The notes under the pieces are model-generated. The model saw nothing but the letters and a program-made list of their open reading frames with translations. It did not search any database and was not told the origin of the DNA. A stretch of DNA of 64,000 bases from Saposhnikovia divaricata (lineage: Eukaryota > Streptophyta > Magnoliopsida > Apiales > Apiaceae), in NCBI GenBank assembly GCA_036435485.1, contig CM071600.1, forward strand, positions 65,407,546-65,471,545, written 5' to 3'. Below are positions 12,901-23,261 of this stretch, piece by piece. The position numbers and the translations under genes are program-made. Numbering within the stretch: the stretch's first letter is position 1; the number at the start of each line of letters is the position of its first letter.

Positions 12901-13920
12901 CTTGTCTCTACTTGCTCATACTGCCGTTGCAATCTATAAGAAGTCCAGTCTACCGAACCCCCTGCAAGCACCTCGTACATAAAACAGATGAATGCACCCC
13001 GCAATCACATATAGCACAGATGAATAACTCGTCACCCTGCAGCATATAAATAATAATATAAATAAGCGACTAGTGTTAGCAAAGCTAAAGTGGGTCGCAA
13101 ATTGATGGTCCTCATAACATAGTTGGCTCATGGCCTTTATCAAGGTAGCTCAAAATGTCTCGCACTCTGCTAGTTTAGCACAATCTCCAACAAAAACAGT
13201 AACAGTCAGCAATCAGTGTTGAAACGTACAATCCCGAACTAAATGCAACTGATGCAACACTCAATTAGGATGGTTTTCAGGTTTGAACCAGTGAAAGATA
13301 ACAAGTATAGTACACTTAATCATCGCGTCAAACAAGGTCATCATTAAGCACTCATTTTAATGCCTATTTTCCATTTTATGAAAGTACATTATATACTACA
13401 CAACATAGTCACTAGTAGATATTATAGTATAGGGTTGCAGAACTGAGAAGAAACAGGTCAAGCATGTTCAATATAAGAGTCATAAAAGTAGGCTTAACAA
13501 CACATGTTTCAGAACAGCAGGACAGAACTGTGCCTGGATGACGAAACATTATACAGACCACATTTTATCTCCAGAAGTCTTCTGGCAGAACTATCAGCGC
13601 CAGTAACGGCCATTTTTCACGTTTAACTATACTGAAAAACTTTTAGTACTCTGCGGTATCAGGGTTCAACTGTTTGCACTTTGATGAAAGCTTAATCTTA
13701 GTTGCCAGAGCGGGGTACAACGTTGTTCATCACTATTCACTATCCATGATAAGCAAGGAGGCCTTTCTAGCTGGTTTCCAATACTCTGCAATTGTTCTGG
13801 ACATACTTTTGTACTTGTGCCTCAGCTTTAAGCACTGTCTTTTTAATTTTGGTCCAGGGGACAAATTACTAGCTCTCAATCTCTATCTATCAATGATACA
13901 GGAGGACCCTTAGGATTTTT
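9911..13920. other. Gene-poor region with unrecognised fragments
   Basis: No intact gene was recognised. Base composition is less AT-rich between about 11850 and 13700 than in the flanks, and several short open segments exist (for example 12508-12849 and 13674-13913), but none shows a known domain. It could be an old pseudogene, a non-coding transcript or decayed transposon DNA. Confidence 0.4.
10780..10791 (+). repeat. Relic of an LTR retrotransposon primer binding site
   Basis: TGATATCAGAAC matches 10 of 12 positions of TGGTATCAGAGC, the plant initiator-Met tRNA primer site. It follows a stretch ending TTACTTAACA that resembles an LTR end. Downstream, TCCTCTCACCCTCATCT is repeated (about 10858 and 10914). 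No ORF or second LTR is seen; it is probably a TRIM-like or solo relic. Confidence 0.35.
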
Positions 13921-15680
13921 AAGGAATGAGGACTATTATAGATTTTTATTTTATCTCACTCTTTTTTTTTGAAAGTTGAAAATTAAATTTAGCACGTCAA
14001 TTGGCTGTCATAAATTAATTGGGCCTTTAGAAGTTTTTCTTGTTGACATTTATTGGGCCTTTAGATTGTACAAGGACAAACACACCCCATTTTTTATATA
14101 TCTAAATTTCTGTTTTGCTTCCTGATTCTCAAAAATAGAGACCATCATAAACAGACTCTTTTCAAGGCCCATTAGCAAATTTTAGATGATCACGTTCATA
14201 TCTACATTGATTTTTCAAATGCTCGACCTTTTTCTTTTGAACCAATCGACCTTTTGTTGATATCAAGATTCAAAAAAGAAAAAATTGTTGAACACTTCCG
14301 TAAAATATTGCTCTCATTGCATTATTTTCTTTTTTTTAGAACACGTTGTATTTTTTCTTAAAAAATTAAATTACAAAAATCATAATAAAAATAGAGAGAT
14401 GAGAGATTTAATTTCATTATTTCAAAAAAACATATTTTTATTTAAAATCGATGAGGTCAAGTAACAAGTAGACCCGGTAAAATGGGTCTACATCCGAAAA
14501 ACCAAACCGAAATTCATGGAATCGAATTTAATTTTGTGTTCGAATTAGAAAATTCGATAAATATCCGAAAACCATTTTGATCCGATTCGGAAAATATTAA
14601 AACCGAAAATCATCCGAAATACTAGACCTCATTACGACCAGGAGCCGATTAAAACCGAATAAAAATTTATCCAAACCGAATATGACTCGAAATATTGGAT
14701 CTAATTTAGATCCAAATTCCAAAAATGATGTTGTTATAATTTTAACGAGTTATAACGAATAGGTTGTATACATTACCGCAAATTTCATTCAATATTTATC
14801 CATTCATAAGCAAGATGCACATTTGAAATAATTTTATATCAAATATATTATAGAAATATAATATTTGATAATAAGTTACTTTTTAAAATTTCATAAATTA
14901 AAGTAAGGAATGAGATCATCCGAACCAATCTTAATCCAAACTACATTTCATTCGATCTTAATCCAAATTTCAATCCGCACTCGATTCGACTCGAACTCGA
15001 TAGGTGATACAATAAATATAAAAAAATAATATGTTTTTGTCGATTTAGTTTTAGTTTTTATTGTTGTAGCAATACAAATAGATTTTTTGTTTGTTAGCCT
15101 ATAAATACCTTTTCTTCGTTTTTCTTTATTCATTTTTATTCTTATTTCATTCTTGTCTTGTATTTCTTTTCCTACAACTACTACCAATGATTATAATTTA
15201 CAATTTAAAAGTGATCCTACAAGTTTAAAATTTAAAAATAAGTCCAAAAAAAGAAATTTCAAAAAATTCGACTCGAACTCGGATCGACTCGGTAAGCTCG
15301 TTTTCGATTCGACTCGACTCGAGTCGTAAGAAACTCGAGTTGAGCAAGAAAAAAAGTTCGTTAAAATAATCTAACTCAAGCTCGACTCAATACAAAATAA
15401 CTCTAACTCGAATTTTCGACTCAATTCGTTTACTACCCTAACTACAAAAGAGTCCTTTTAAATGTCGAATTGGCATTTTTTAAAAACCAAATATCAACAT
15501 CTCAGCGCAAACTTTTCTATTTTCTTTTCTTCTTACTACACAAAAATAGTAACTTGGACACGTGGCATTGTAAAAACACAAAATTATCCTTTATATTTGG
15601 GCTAAATATCAAATAAGCTACTGGTTAAAACAAAATATATTAAATTGGTTCTTAATTGCAAATTTGATTACTTTCCGTCC
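13921..15680. other. AT-rich DNA with CCGAAA- and TCGACTCG-rich tracts
   Basis: No gene is seen. 14470-14720 is rich in AACCGAAA/ATCCGAAA words, and 15260-15430 in ACTCGA/TCGACTCG words, which look like decayed simple repeats. The gypsy element is inserted at the right edge. Confidence 0.5.
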
Positions 15681-16172
15681 TGTTGTGGATCTAAATCTCG
15701 ATTACGATTTGTTATTATTGCTAGGGTGGTTGAGCTTCGCGCTTTAATGGCTGTTTCTGCGTTCGAGACTGTAATCGGTCCTCACAGAGTGTCTACGTAT
15801 CTCGTATTGAGAATCAAGCCAACGTAGTTCTGAGAATGAGGGGTCAGACCCTTTATATAGGCTGAGAAGCCTTAGAATTATGGTAGGATTCGGAGACTTG
15901 GTGGGCAAGTCTTTGAGGAAGGTTCTAGATCTATTCCTTGTAGGAATCAGTTTCCATATTGAATTGTGCATCTTGGAGGATAAGTCAGGCAAGAGTAATA
16001 TCCTTGTTTGACTCTTATTTGCTGAGCTGTTTATTACCCTTAATACTAATTACGAAATTAATATTATAATTAGGGTTTTGGGCCCAGCTGGTGGGCCCCA
16101 CGTTTGGACCATTCTTGGCCTAATTAATGCCACATTAAATGTGACTTTAGGGCTTACTTTTAGCCCATATCA
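15681..16172 (-). repeat. Gypsy 3' LTR
   Basis: 492 bp, 489 positions identical to the right copy. In element orientation it begins TGATATGGGC and ends GATCCACAACA. A TATATAAA box lies at 15852-15859 on the minus strand. Confidence 0.95.
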
Positions 16173-16184
16173 TTTGCCCCCCAA
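16173..16184 (-). promoter_or_regulatory. Gypsy polypurine tract
   Basis: On the minus strand the sequence TTGGGGGGCAAA directly abuts the 3' LTR start (TGATATGG). This is where plus-strand DNA synthesis would be primed. Confidence 0.75.
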
Positions 16185-16329
16185 CTTCTAGGAAAGCTGA
16201 TCAGGCTTTCCTTGAAGTTTAACTTGTCTAACTCGAGACTCGGGTCAGGGTTTATCTTTGTACGCTAGTGTTTCACGAGTATTGTTTTTATGTGAAGCGT
16301 GGAGCGACCGACGCGTTCACGACAATGTT

Positions 16330-16680
16330 AATTCGATGCTAACCGGCACTAATCAGTCTTAACGATGCTTAAACAATGTTTGAACAACGTTAAGCAGCAT
16401 AAAACGGCACTAAACAGCGCTAAACGGCCTTAAACAATGCTTAAACAGTGTTAAACAATGTTGAGAGGATAAATTGGCACTCACGGTGCTTAAACGATAC
16501 TAATCGGTGTTAATCGGCACTAATCAGTGCTTAAACGACACTAATCGGTGTTAATCGGCACTAAACAGCCCTTAAACGACACTAATCGGTGTTAATCGGC
16601 ACTAATCAGTGCTTAAACGACACTAATCGGTGTTAATCGGCACTAAACAGCGCTTAAACGACACTAATCGGAGGAGATTC
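16330..16680. repeat. Tandem array A, 41-bp unit
   Basis: The word TAATCGGTGTTAATCGGCAC recurs at 16501, 16542, 16583 and 16624, exactly 41 bp apart. More diverged units (GGCACTAAACAGCGCT-like) run back to about 16330. It belongs to the region between the aORF promoter and the 3' LTR of the gypsy element. Confidence 0.85.
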
Positions 16681-16728
16681 GGGAAAATTTTAACCTCTTC
16701 TGGGCAACGAGGCAGCCGACAAGGATCC

Positions 16729-16915
16729 CGGTCAGCTGCCAGGTGCTCCTGGTCGGCTGCCAGGAGATCCTGGTCGGCTGCCAGGAGATCCTGGTTGCCT
16801 GTCGGGAGATCCTGGTCGGCTGCCAGGAGATCCTGGTCGGCTGACCCTTCCTTGATGCACCTGGTCGGCTGCCAGGAGATCCTGGTTGCCTGCCGGGAGA
16901 TCCTGGTTTCCTGCC
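16729..16915. repeat. Tandem array B, 21-bp unit
   Basis: About nine units of a 21-bp word, CTGGTCGGCTGCCAGGAGAT plus one base, with variants CTGGTTGCCTGCCGGG and an insertion CTGACCCTTCCTTGATGCAC. Because 21 is a multiple of three, it is open in several frames on both strands, giving spurious ORFs. Confidence 0.85.
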
Positions 16916-16917
16916 GG

Positions 16918-17029
16918 GTGCTTCTCGATCGTCTGACATGTGCTTCTCGATCGTCTGACACGTGCTTCTCGATCGTCTGACATGTGCTTCTCGATCGTCT
17001 GACATGTGCTTCTCGATCGTCTGACATGT
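16918..17029. repeat. Tandem array C, 22-bp unit
   Basis: Five near-identical copies of GTGCTTCTCGATCGTCTGAC plus AT, directly following array B and ending at CATGTTGACGGG. Confidence 0.85.
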
Positions 17030-17265
17030 TGACGGGAAATCCATGTTGACATTAATGATGTCACACGATGCTTAAACGACGTTTCAATGTCTGAGTAAAC
17101 GACGTTAAATGGCATAAAACGGCACTAAACGGTGCTAATTCGAAGGTCGATGTTTGTCACAGAAAGTGAGAAACCTTCAGCAAAACCATCAAACGATTCA
17201 ATCAAACGATAGGGGGTGCCAAAATGATTATCGGGAAGTCAGATTGAGCCTCTTTGTGGCTCCCG

Positions 17266-17520
17266 GTCAGCTGCCAGATGCTCCTGGTCGGCTGCCAGGA
17301 GATCCTGGTCGGCTGCCAGGAGATCTTGGTCGGCTGACCCTTCCCTGATGCACCTGGTCGGCTGCCAGGAGATCCTGGTTGCCTGCCGGGAGATCCTGGT
17401 CGGCTGCCAGGAGATCCTGGTCGGCTGACCCTTCCTTGATGCACCTGGTCGGCTGCCAGGAGATCCTGGTTGCCTGCCGGGTGCTTCTGGTTGCCTGCCG
17501 GGTGCTTCTTGATCGCCCGA
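17266..17520. repeat. Tandem array D, second block of the 21-bp unit
   Basis: The array B word returns here after about 230 bp of other sequence, again with the CTGACCCTTCC...GATGCAC interruption, so a higher-order segment containing array B seems to have been duplicated. Confidence 0.8.
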
Positions 17521-17559
17521 CAAGTGCCTCAAGTTGTTTGGAAGTGTTTTGGTCACCTA

Positions 17560-17885
17560 TGACTTTCAAGGATCCAAAACCTCGATCTCGATCTCGATCT
17601 TGATCTTTGATTTAGTATATTGGTCACCCGTGACTTTCAAGGATTCAGAACCTCAATCTCGATCTTAGGGATCCAGAACCTCAATCTCGATCTCGATCTT
17701 GATTTCTAATTTAGTATATTGGTCACCCGTGACTTTCAAGGATTCAGAACCTCGATCTCGATCTTAGGGATCCAGAACCTCAATCTCGATCTCGATCTTG
17801 ATCTCTAATTTAGTATATTGGTCACCCGTGACTTTCAAGGATTCAGAACCTCGATCTCGATCTTAGGGATCCAGAACCTCAATCT
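17560..17885. repeat. Tandem array E, 99-bp unit
   Basis: TAGTATATTGGTCACCCGTG starts at 17613, 17712 and 17811, spacing 99 bp. Each unit also contains internal CTCGAT hexamer runs. Confidence 0.85.
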
Positions 17886-17889
17886 CGGG

Positions 17890-18085
17890 GATCCATGAGG
17901 TCGGCTGCCAGGAGATCCAGGTCGGCCAGACCCTTCCTTGATGCACCTGGTCGGCTGCCAGGAGAGCCAGGTCGGCCAGACCCTCTCCATGGCACCTGGT
18001 CGGCTGCCAGGAGAGCCAGGTCGGCCAGACCCTCTCCATGGCACCTGGTCGGCTGCCAGGAGAGCCAAGTTGCCTGCCGGGTGCT
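17890..18085. repeat. Tandem array F, 49-bp unit
   Basis: CCTGGTCGGCTGCCAGGAGA starts at 17946, 17995 and 18044, spacing 49 bp. Each unit contains one copy of the array B word followed by GCCAGGTCGGCCAGACCC, so F is built on B. Confidence 0.85.
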
Positions 18086-18152
18086 TCTTGATCGCCCGAC
18101 AGGTGCTCCATTGTTGCTATGTCGTGCCTCTCGGAGCTTTTCGCAATGCCTG

Positions 18153-18247
18153 GAGTCTCGTTCCAGAATCACGTCCTTGATCATGAGTCTCGTTCTAGAA
18201 TCACGTCCTTGATCATGAGTCTCGTTCTAGAATCACGTCCTTGATCA
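18153..18247. repeat. Tandem array G, 32-bp unit
   Basis: GAGTCTCGTTCTAGAATCAC starts at 18153 (one mismatch), 18185 and 18217, spacing 32 bp. It is the last array before the promoter of the antisense accessory gene. Confidence 0.85.
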
Positions 18248-18544
18248 CGGATGTTGTACACCTCCTTTCAGAGCATAATTAGTCTCTTTAATAGCAAAGA
18301 CTAACTGATTGTATTCTACCTTCCTTAAACGTAATTAGCTCCTTAAGCTCAGATGAGTGCCTTGGCACAGCTTATTACTATATCTTTACGTAAATCCTTC
18401 TTTTCTTTCCCGGAATCATATATACCGGTATAATTATTGGCGGATATAGCAGATGAAATCCATCTTTCTGTAGATGAACGATAGATGACCTGCAAACACG
18501 AACCAAGCTGTGTTTCAACCTGATATAGAAGGTCATCCATCTTC

Positions 18545-18552
18545 TATAAAAG
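18545..18552 (+). promoter_or_regulatory. TATA box of the gypsy accessory gene
   Basis: TATAAAAG lies 120 nt before the ATG at 18665. The intervening leader is pyrimidine/AAG-rich (TTCTCAAGTTCTAAAGCTCT) like a plant 5' UTR. The orientation is opposite to the element's LTR promoter. Confidence 0.6.
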
Positions 18553-18664
18553 AGTGGGGGGAGCCTTCATTTTCATTCACTTCACTTCTTCTTACTTCTA
18601 AAATTCTCTCTAAAGTTCTCAAGTTCTAAAGCTCTCAAGCTCTAGCTTCAAGTTCAAGCTCAAG

Positions 18665-20777
18665 ATGGCAGATGGCGACCGCACTCCAGCTTCGTCATTC
18701 TCTATGTCAGAGGCGATGGCCAATAGAGCCTTGGCCAAAACATTGCGAGGTAATCTTCGACTGAATCCCCCTAGATATATTGATCGTCGATTTGATTCTT
18801 TAATTGACTTGTTAAGTACTATGAGGGATGCATTTCCCAACAATTCTGAGTTAGCTGCGTATCATAGTCCGTCCAAGTTCGACAAGCAAGATGTCGAAAA
18901 TATTAAGAGGTTATATGGCTTTCCGGATGTGATCAAGGTTTGCCTCCCTGGCTTAGCTGACAGAACCTGTAATTGGCACCCAGAGAGGCTATGTGTCTAC
19001 AAAGGTGCCCTGGAAGGAGGTCTGAGATTCCCGGTAGACCGGTTCATAATAAGGCTCTTAGCGGAGCTTCAGGTTCATCCCTGCCAATTGTATCCCAATG
19101 CATGGCGGTTGATTATCATCTTTATGCTGAGATGTCGAGATCTAGGTATCGAGCCTACTACTACCATGTTCAGGAGCATATTCGCCGCCAAGAATTCTTC
19201 TGAGGCTCAGAAGGGATGGGTCACTATTCAGCATAGATCCAATGTTCCACATATTGTGAATGCTTTTTCATTCCCAGATTCCCATCACTACTGGGACAGA
19301 GAATTCGTGACTCTGGTATGGCGTGGTGGCGATTGGGGCCAATTCTTTATGTCTAAGTTTGGGGAAGTGCATGATGCTACACATTTTGTATGTGATCTTG
19401 ACGAGAAGGAGCTTTTTGATCGTGATCGACTACTTGCTGACGACGGCCGTACTCACTACAAATTTTTCTTAACCGAGAAGAGACTTGTAGAAGCTGGACT
19501 TAGCTTACTTTCTGCTAATGGTAATTTTTTACCTTCATGTTATGAACCCTGTTTGTTCTTATTCCGATATCTTTTCTGTTGTCTTTTCAGTTGCTGAGGA
19601 GATCGACAATCGGCCCGAAAACCAGCCGAAAGTTACTAGGAGGATGATCAAGAGAGCCGAGGCGGCTTGCATTCAACCCGGGCCGAAGATCCCTCAGTTC
19701 CTGTCGGGATGCTCTTCGAAGAGATCATGGAATGCTGACGGGAGAGTCAAGACCCCCTTCATCCCTGGTTGGGGAATTTGTGAGCAAGATTCTGTCTTGG
19801 GATGCCCAGAGTCAGCCTTGGATTGGTCCAAGTTCAGCATCACTCCCCCCGACCTTCTGACTGTAACAGCCGGGGACAAATTTGACGAAGCGGAGAAACT
19901 CGGGGCTCAAGCTCTATATCAGGTTTCCCACCTTCCTTCCTAGACATAGTATTTTTACTTAACTTGTGATTATAACTGACTTATCGGTTCTTGGTTCCAG
20001 GCGAATGCCCAATTCCAAGCTAGCACTCGGCTAGGCCGTGCATACCGAGATGAGAATGTGGCTTTGAAGAAGGAGAAAGCAACTCTTGATGAGAAATATC
20101 AAGACTTGGAGTCCAGGGCCATCCGGGCTGAAGCTGATGCTCATTCTATCCAGAGACAGTATGACTCCCTGTATAACAAGAGGGCAATAGACTGCAAGCA
20201 AGTGGTGAAAGCTTACCAGGAGTCTGAGGATTTCTTTGAGCTTATAGATAAGCATGACGATGAAGTACGCCCGGGTATCATGTCTGTTGGCTGGGATCGA
20301 GCCATCAATGCTGTGAGTAAGAGGCATCCTGCTGTGGTTTTCCCGAGGGACTTTCCAAGTCCGTATTGTCAAGTTGCTTCGGGCGCCGAGGCCATGCCGG
20401 TAGCTCAGGCTTCGGGCTCCGGCTCTAGGGGAAGTCATCGTCGTTCTGGTTCTGGTTCGAGGGGTGTCCGAGCAGCTGTGGATGGCTCAGTTTCCTCAGA
20501 TCCTCGAGGGAAAAGGCCTATGACCGTGCAGAAGGGGAGAGTGGTTCGTCCAACAGTCCCCTCGAAGAAGGTAGTTGGAGATAGCTCCTCTTCCGAAGAG
20601 GAAGAGGTTGAGGCAATGGAAGTGACAGCTCCACCTGTCGCGGTAGCCGAACCGGGTAAAGGCCAGGATGAGGACAGCTCTGAGGAAGAGAGTGATGAGG
20701 AGAGTAGCGAGGAAGAGACTGATGAGGAGGAGAATGACGAGGAGGAGAATGGCGAGGAGGATTCCTCGGATGAGTAG
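18665..20777 (+). CDS. Antisense accessory ORF of the gypsy element, Transposase_28-like (3 exons)
   Basis: Inferred exons 18665-19520, 19591-19922 and 20001-20777 with GT-AG introns; the reading frame runs through all three for 654 residues without a stop. Residues about 100-175 carry LCVYKGALEGGLRFPVDRF, then CQLYPNAWRLI and a LGIEP motif, the pattern of the 'putative gypsy type transposon' domain (Pfam Transposase_28). A helical, charged segment follows in exon 3 and then a Ser/Glu/Asp-rich acidic tail of about 60 residues. Such antisense ORFs are known in Tat elements (for example Grande); their function is not established, though the acidic tail suits a nuclear or chromatin partner. It converges on pol (which ends at 21126). 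Its open frame and clean splice sites suggest it has been maintained. Expression cannot be judged from sequence. Confidence 0.8.
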
Positions 20778-21125
20778 CTGAGATTGCTTCGGGCCTTGCA
20801 TGGCCTAACTTAGCCGTATGTGGCTTTTATTTCTAGTATTTCAATCACGGTGCTTCGTGATTAAACTTTTATTCGGTCTAAATGATGTAACCCTAACTGT
20901 TGGCCCTTCGGGGTCTTTATTTATGCACTTGTTTGTTTTATTCGTATGTTCATTTATTTTCGGTACTTGGTCTTCCTAGACTCACACTCAACAGGTGCTT
21001 GGTACGTAAACAAAACATAGAATCATAGAATGGAAAACAAGTTTGCATTAATAACTCAAAAAGGGGTTAAACCCTTACATAACTCATTATTGTCCTACTC
21101 GGGGCATCAAAACCCTGGGATGGTT

Positions 21126-23261
21126 TCATGGAACCTTATTTCTACTTCTCCTACTAGATAAATAAAAAGCTACATCCTCGCAGAGGCAACTTAAACATAA
21201 TAAATCTTGAGGTTCAAGGCATGCCAAGTACGGGATGACAAATGATCTCTTATACAGAATGCCCTCAATCAAGGTGTATCTCAATGCTCTTACTGAAAGT
21301 TTTCGTGCCTCCAAGGCATCATCTGGGAGCCACCCGGTCTCAAGGTGTGCCTTGATGGGATCTATCCAAGAACTTTCCACATCAATTGGTGCCACTAATT
21401 TTGAGTTGATGGTCGGGGCCTTCAAGACCTGGAAGTAAACACTCCCTTCATAGTTTTCTATCTCAGAAGAAGCAAACTTAGATAGGGCATCGGCCTTAAC
21501 GTTCTCTTCTCTCGGGATGTGTTCTACATAACACTCGTCAAACTGAGTTATGACAGCTTTCACAACTTGCAGATACTTTGCCATAGTTTCATCCTTGGCC
21601 TCAAATTCACCATTTACTTGAGAGACTACTAATCTTGAATCTCCACACACTTTGAGGTTCTTGACTCTCATGATTCTGGCCAAGCCTAAACCAGCTATCA
21701 AGGCCTCATACTCAGCTTCATTGTTGGTTGTCTGGAAATCCAACTTTAAAGCGTATTCGACTGTGAACCCATCGGGGCTTTGCAGTACTAAGCCTGCGCC
21801 ACTAGATTTTGTTTTTGATGCTCCATCAAAATAGAGCACCCAGTATTCCTTCTGATCAGGTTCAAGTTCTCCATCTCTATCTTGCTTCTCAGGGGTTGTT
21901 ATCATTTCCTGCCCCCCGACTTCTTGGTTGCTAATGGTGCATTCAACCACAAAGTCAGCCAATGCCTGAGCCTTAATGGCTGTTCGAGGCTTATATGTGA
22001 TGTCAAATTCTCCAAGTTCAATCGCCCACTTGATTAGTCTTCCACTAGCCTTTGGGCTATGCAAAATGTTTCTCAACTGTTGGTCCGTCAGGACCTTAAT
22101 CTTGTGTGCCTGGAAGTACGGACGTAACTTCCTCGAGGCTGTTACCAATGCCAATGCGAATTTCTCGACGGGAGAGTAATTCAGCTCCGCCCCGTGCAAC
22201 ACCTTGCTCACATAATAGATAGGTTTCTGGACCTTCTTCTCTTCTCGGATGAGAACGGCGCTCAACGCTTGCTCGGATACCGCCAGGTATATATAAAGAG
22301 TCTCTCCGGGACTAGGTTTGGCCAACAACGGGGCTTCAGTCATGTACTTCTTCAGTTGTTCAAAGGCCTCTTGGCTCTCACGAGTCCACTCAAAATCTTT
22401 CACCTTCTTCAATGCTTGAAAGAAAGGCAGGCATTTGTCACCAGACTTGGAGATGAATCTTCCTAAAGCCGCAACTCGGCCTGTCAACTTCTGCACATCT
22501 CTTATAGAGCGTGGTGGCTCCATGTCTAAGATCGCCTTGATTTTGTCAGGATTGGCTTCTATGCCTCGTTTTGAAACCATAAGACCCAAGAATTTGCCTG
22601 ATCCAACGCCAAAGGCACACTTAGCTGGATTCAACATCATTTTATGGTGCCTCAGCACTTCGAATGCCTCTCTGAGGTGCTTAATGTGGTCTGCCTTGAA
22701 CAGGCTCTTGACTAGCATGTCATCAACATAGACCTCCATGGTTTTTCCAATCAGATGGGCGAATATCTTATTCACCAGTCGTTGGTAAGTAGCTCCTGCA
22801 TTTTTTAGACCGAAAGCCATAACAAGATAGCAGAAAACACCGAAGTCAGTTATGAAAGATACCTTAGGGACGTCATCCTTGTGCATCTTAATCTGATTGT
22901 AGCCGCTAAAACCATCCATGAAGCTTAGCATCTCATGTCCAGCTGTGGCATCTATTAACATATCTATCCTTGGTAGAGGAAAGCAATCCTTAGGGCATGC
23001 GTCATTCAAGTCGGTGAAGTCTATACACATCCTCCACTTACCGTTGGCTTTCTTGACCATCACAGGGTTAGCCAACCATTCCGGGAACTGAATCTCTTCG
23101 ATAAACCCGGCTTCTAAGAGCTTGTCAACTTCCTGCTTTATGGCCTCTTGCCTTTCAGGTGCAAAGTTCCTTTTCTTTTGCTGTATTATCTTCCGATTGG
23201 GATCAACATTCAACCTATGAGTTATGAGTTGGGGATCAATCCCTGGCATATCAGCCGCTGT
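21126..23261 (-). CDS. pol: Gypsy pol: reverse transcriptase and dual RNase H, integrase absent
   Basis: This frame continues gag-protease after a single TAG (23262-23264); its first ATG is at 23249. RT motifs include CIDFTDLNDACPKD, FMDGFSGYNQI, the catalytic YVDD (22719-22730) and FLGLMVS. It is followed by the Ty3-type RNase H connection region (PIYYVSKVL, PYFQAHKIKVLTDQ) and then a second RNase H with LYFDGASK, NNEAEYEAL, GDSRLVV and NVKADALS, giving the D-E-D-D residues. Duplicate RNase H is a Tat-clade character. After the FVIPYLACL motif, where the integrase zinc finger should begin, the frame turns into unrelated sequence and stops. The HHCC finger, the DDE core and the C-terminal domain are all missing, so this copy cannot integrate by its own protein. 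Confidence 0.9.
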   Translation of the reverse strand, partial: TAADMPGIDPQLITHRLNVDPNRKIIQQKKRNFAPERQEAIKQEVDKLLEAGFIEEIQFPEWLANPVMVKKANGKWRMCIDFTDLNDACPKDCFPLPRIDMLIDATAGHEMLSFMDGFSGYNQIKMHKDDVPKVSFITDFGVFCYLVMAFGLKNAGATYQRLVNKIFAHLIGKTMEVYVDDMLVKSLFKADHIKHLREAFEVLRHHKMMLNPAKCAFGVGSGKFLGLMVSKRGIEANPDKIKAILDMEPPRSIRDVQKLTGRVAALGRFISKSGDKCLPFFQALKKVKDFEWTRESQEAFEQLKKYMTEAPLLAKPSPGETLYIYLAVSEQALSAVLIREEKKVQKPIYYVSKVLHGAELNYSPVEKFALALVTASRKLRPYFQAHKIKVLTDQQLRNILHSPKASGRLIKWAIELGEFDITYKPRTAIKAQALADFVVECTISNQEVGGQEMITTPEKQDRDGELEPDQKEYWVLYFDGASKTKSSGAGLVLQSPDGFTVEYALKLDFQTTNNEAEYEALIAGLGLARIMRVKNLKVCGDSRLVVSQVNGEFEAKDETMAKYLQVVKAVITQFDECYVEHIPREENVKADALSKFASSEIENYEGSVYFQVLKAPTINSKLVAPIDVESSWIDPIKAHLETGWLPDDALEARKLSVRALRYTLIEGILYKRSFVIPYLACLEPQDLLCLSCLCEDVAFYLSSRRSRNKVP

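Noticed and set aside
16918..17029. Regular 22-bp repeats that could suggest a CRISPR array
   Set aside because: There are no spacers between units and the context is a plant retrotransposon; it is a simple tandem repeat.
16623..17603. Overlapping ORFs of 60-134 codons on both strands with repeats such as RPGSPGSRPG
   Set aside because: They are by-products of a 21-bp tandem unit that is open in several frames; no start context or domain supports translation.
17835..18212. Further ORFs in the 49-bp array
   Set aside because: Same reason: periodic, non-conserved reading of tandem DNA on both strands.
20496..20801. Minus-strand ORF of 101 codons opposite the acidic tail
   Set aside because: It is the Leu/Ile-rich shadow of the GAG/GAT-rich acidic repeat on the plus strand.
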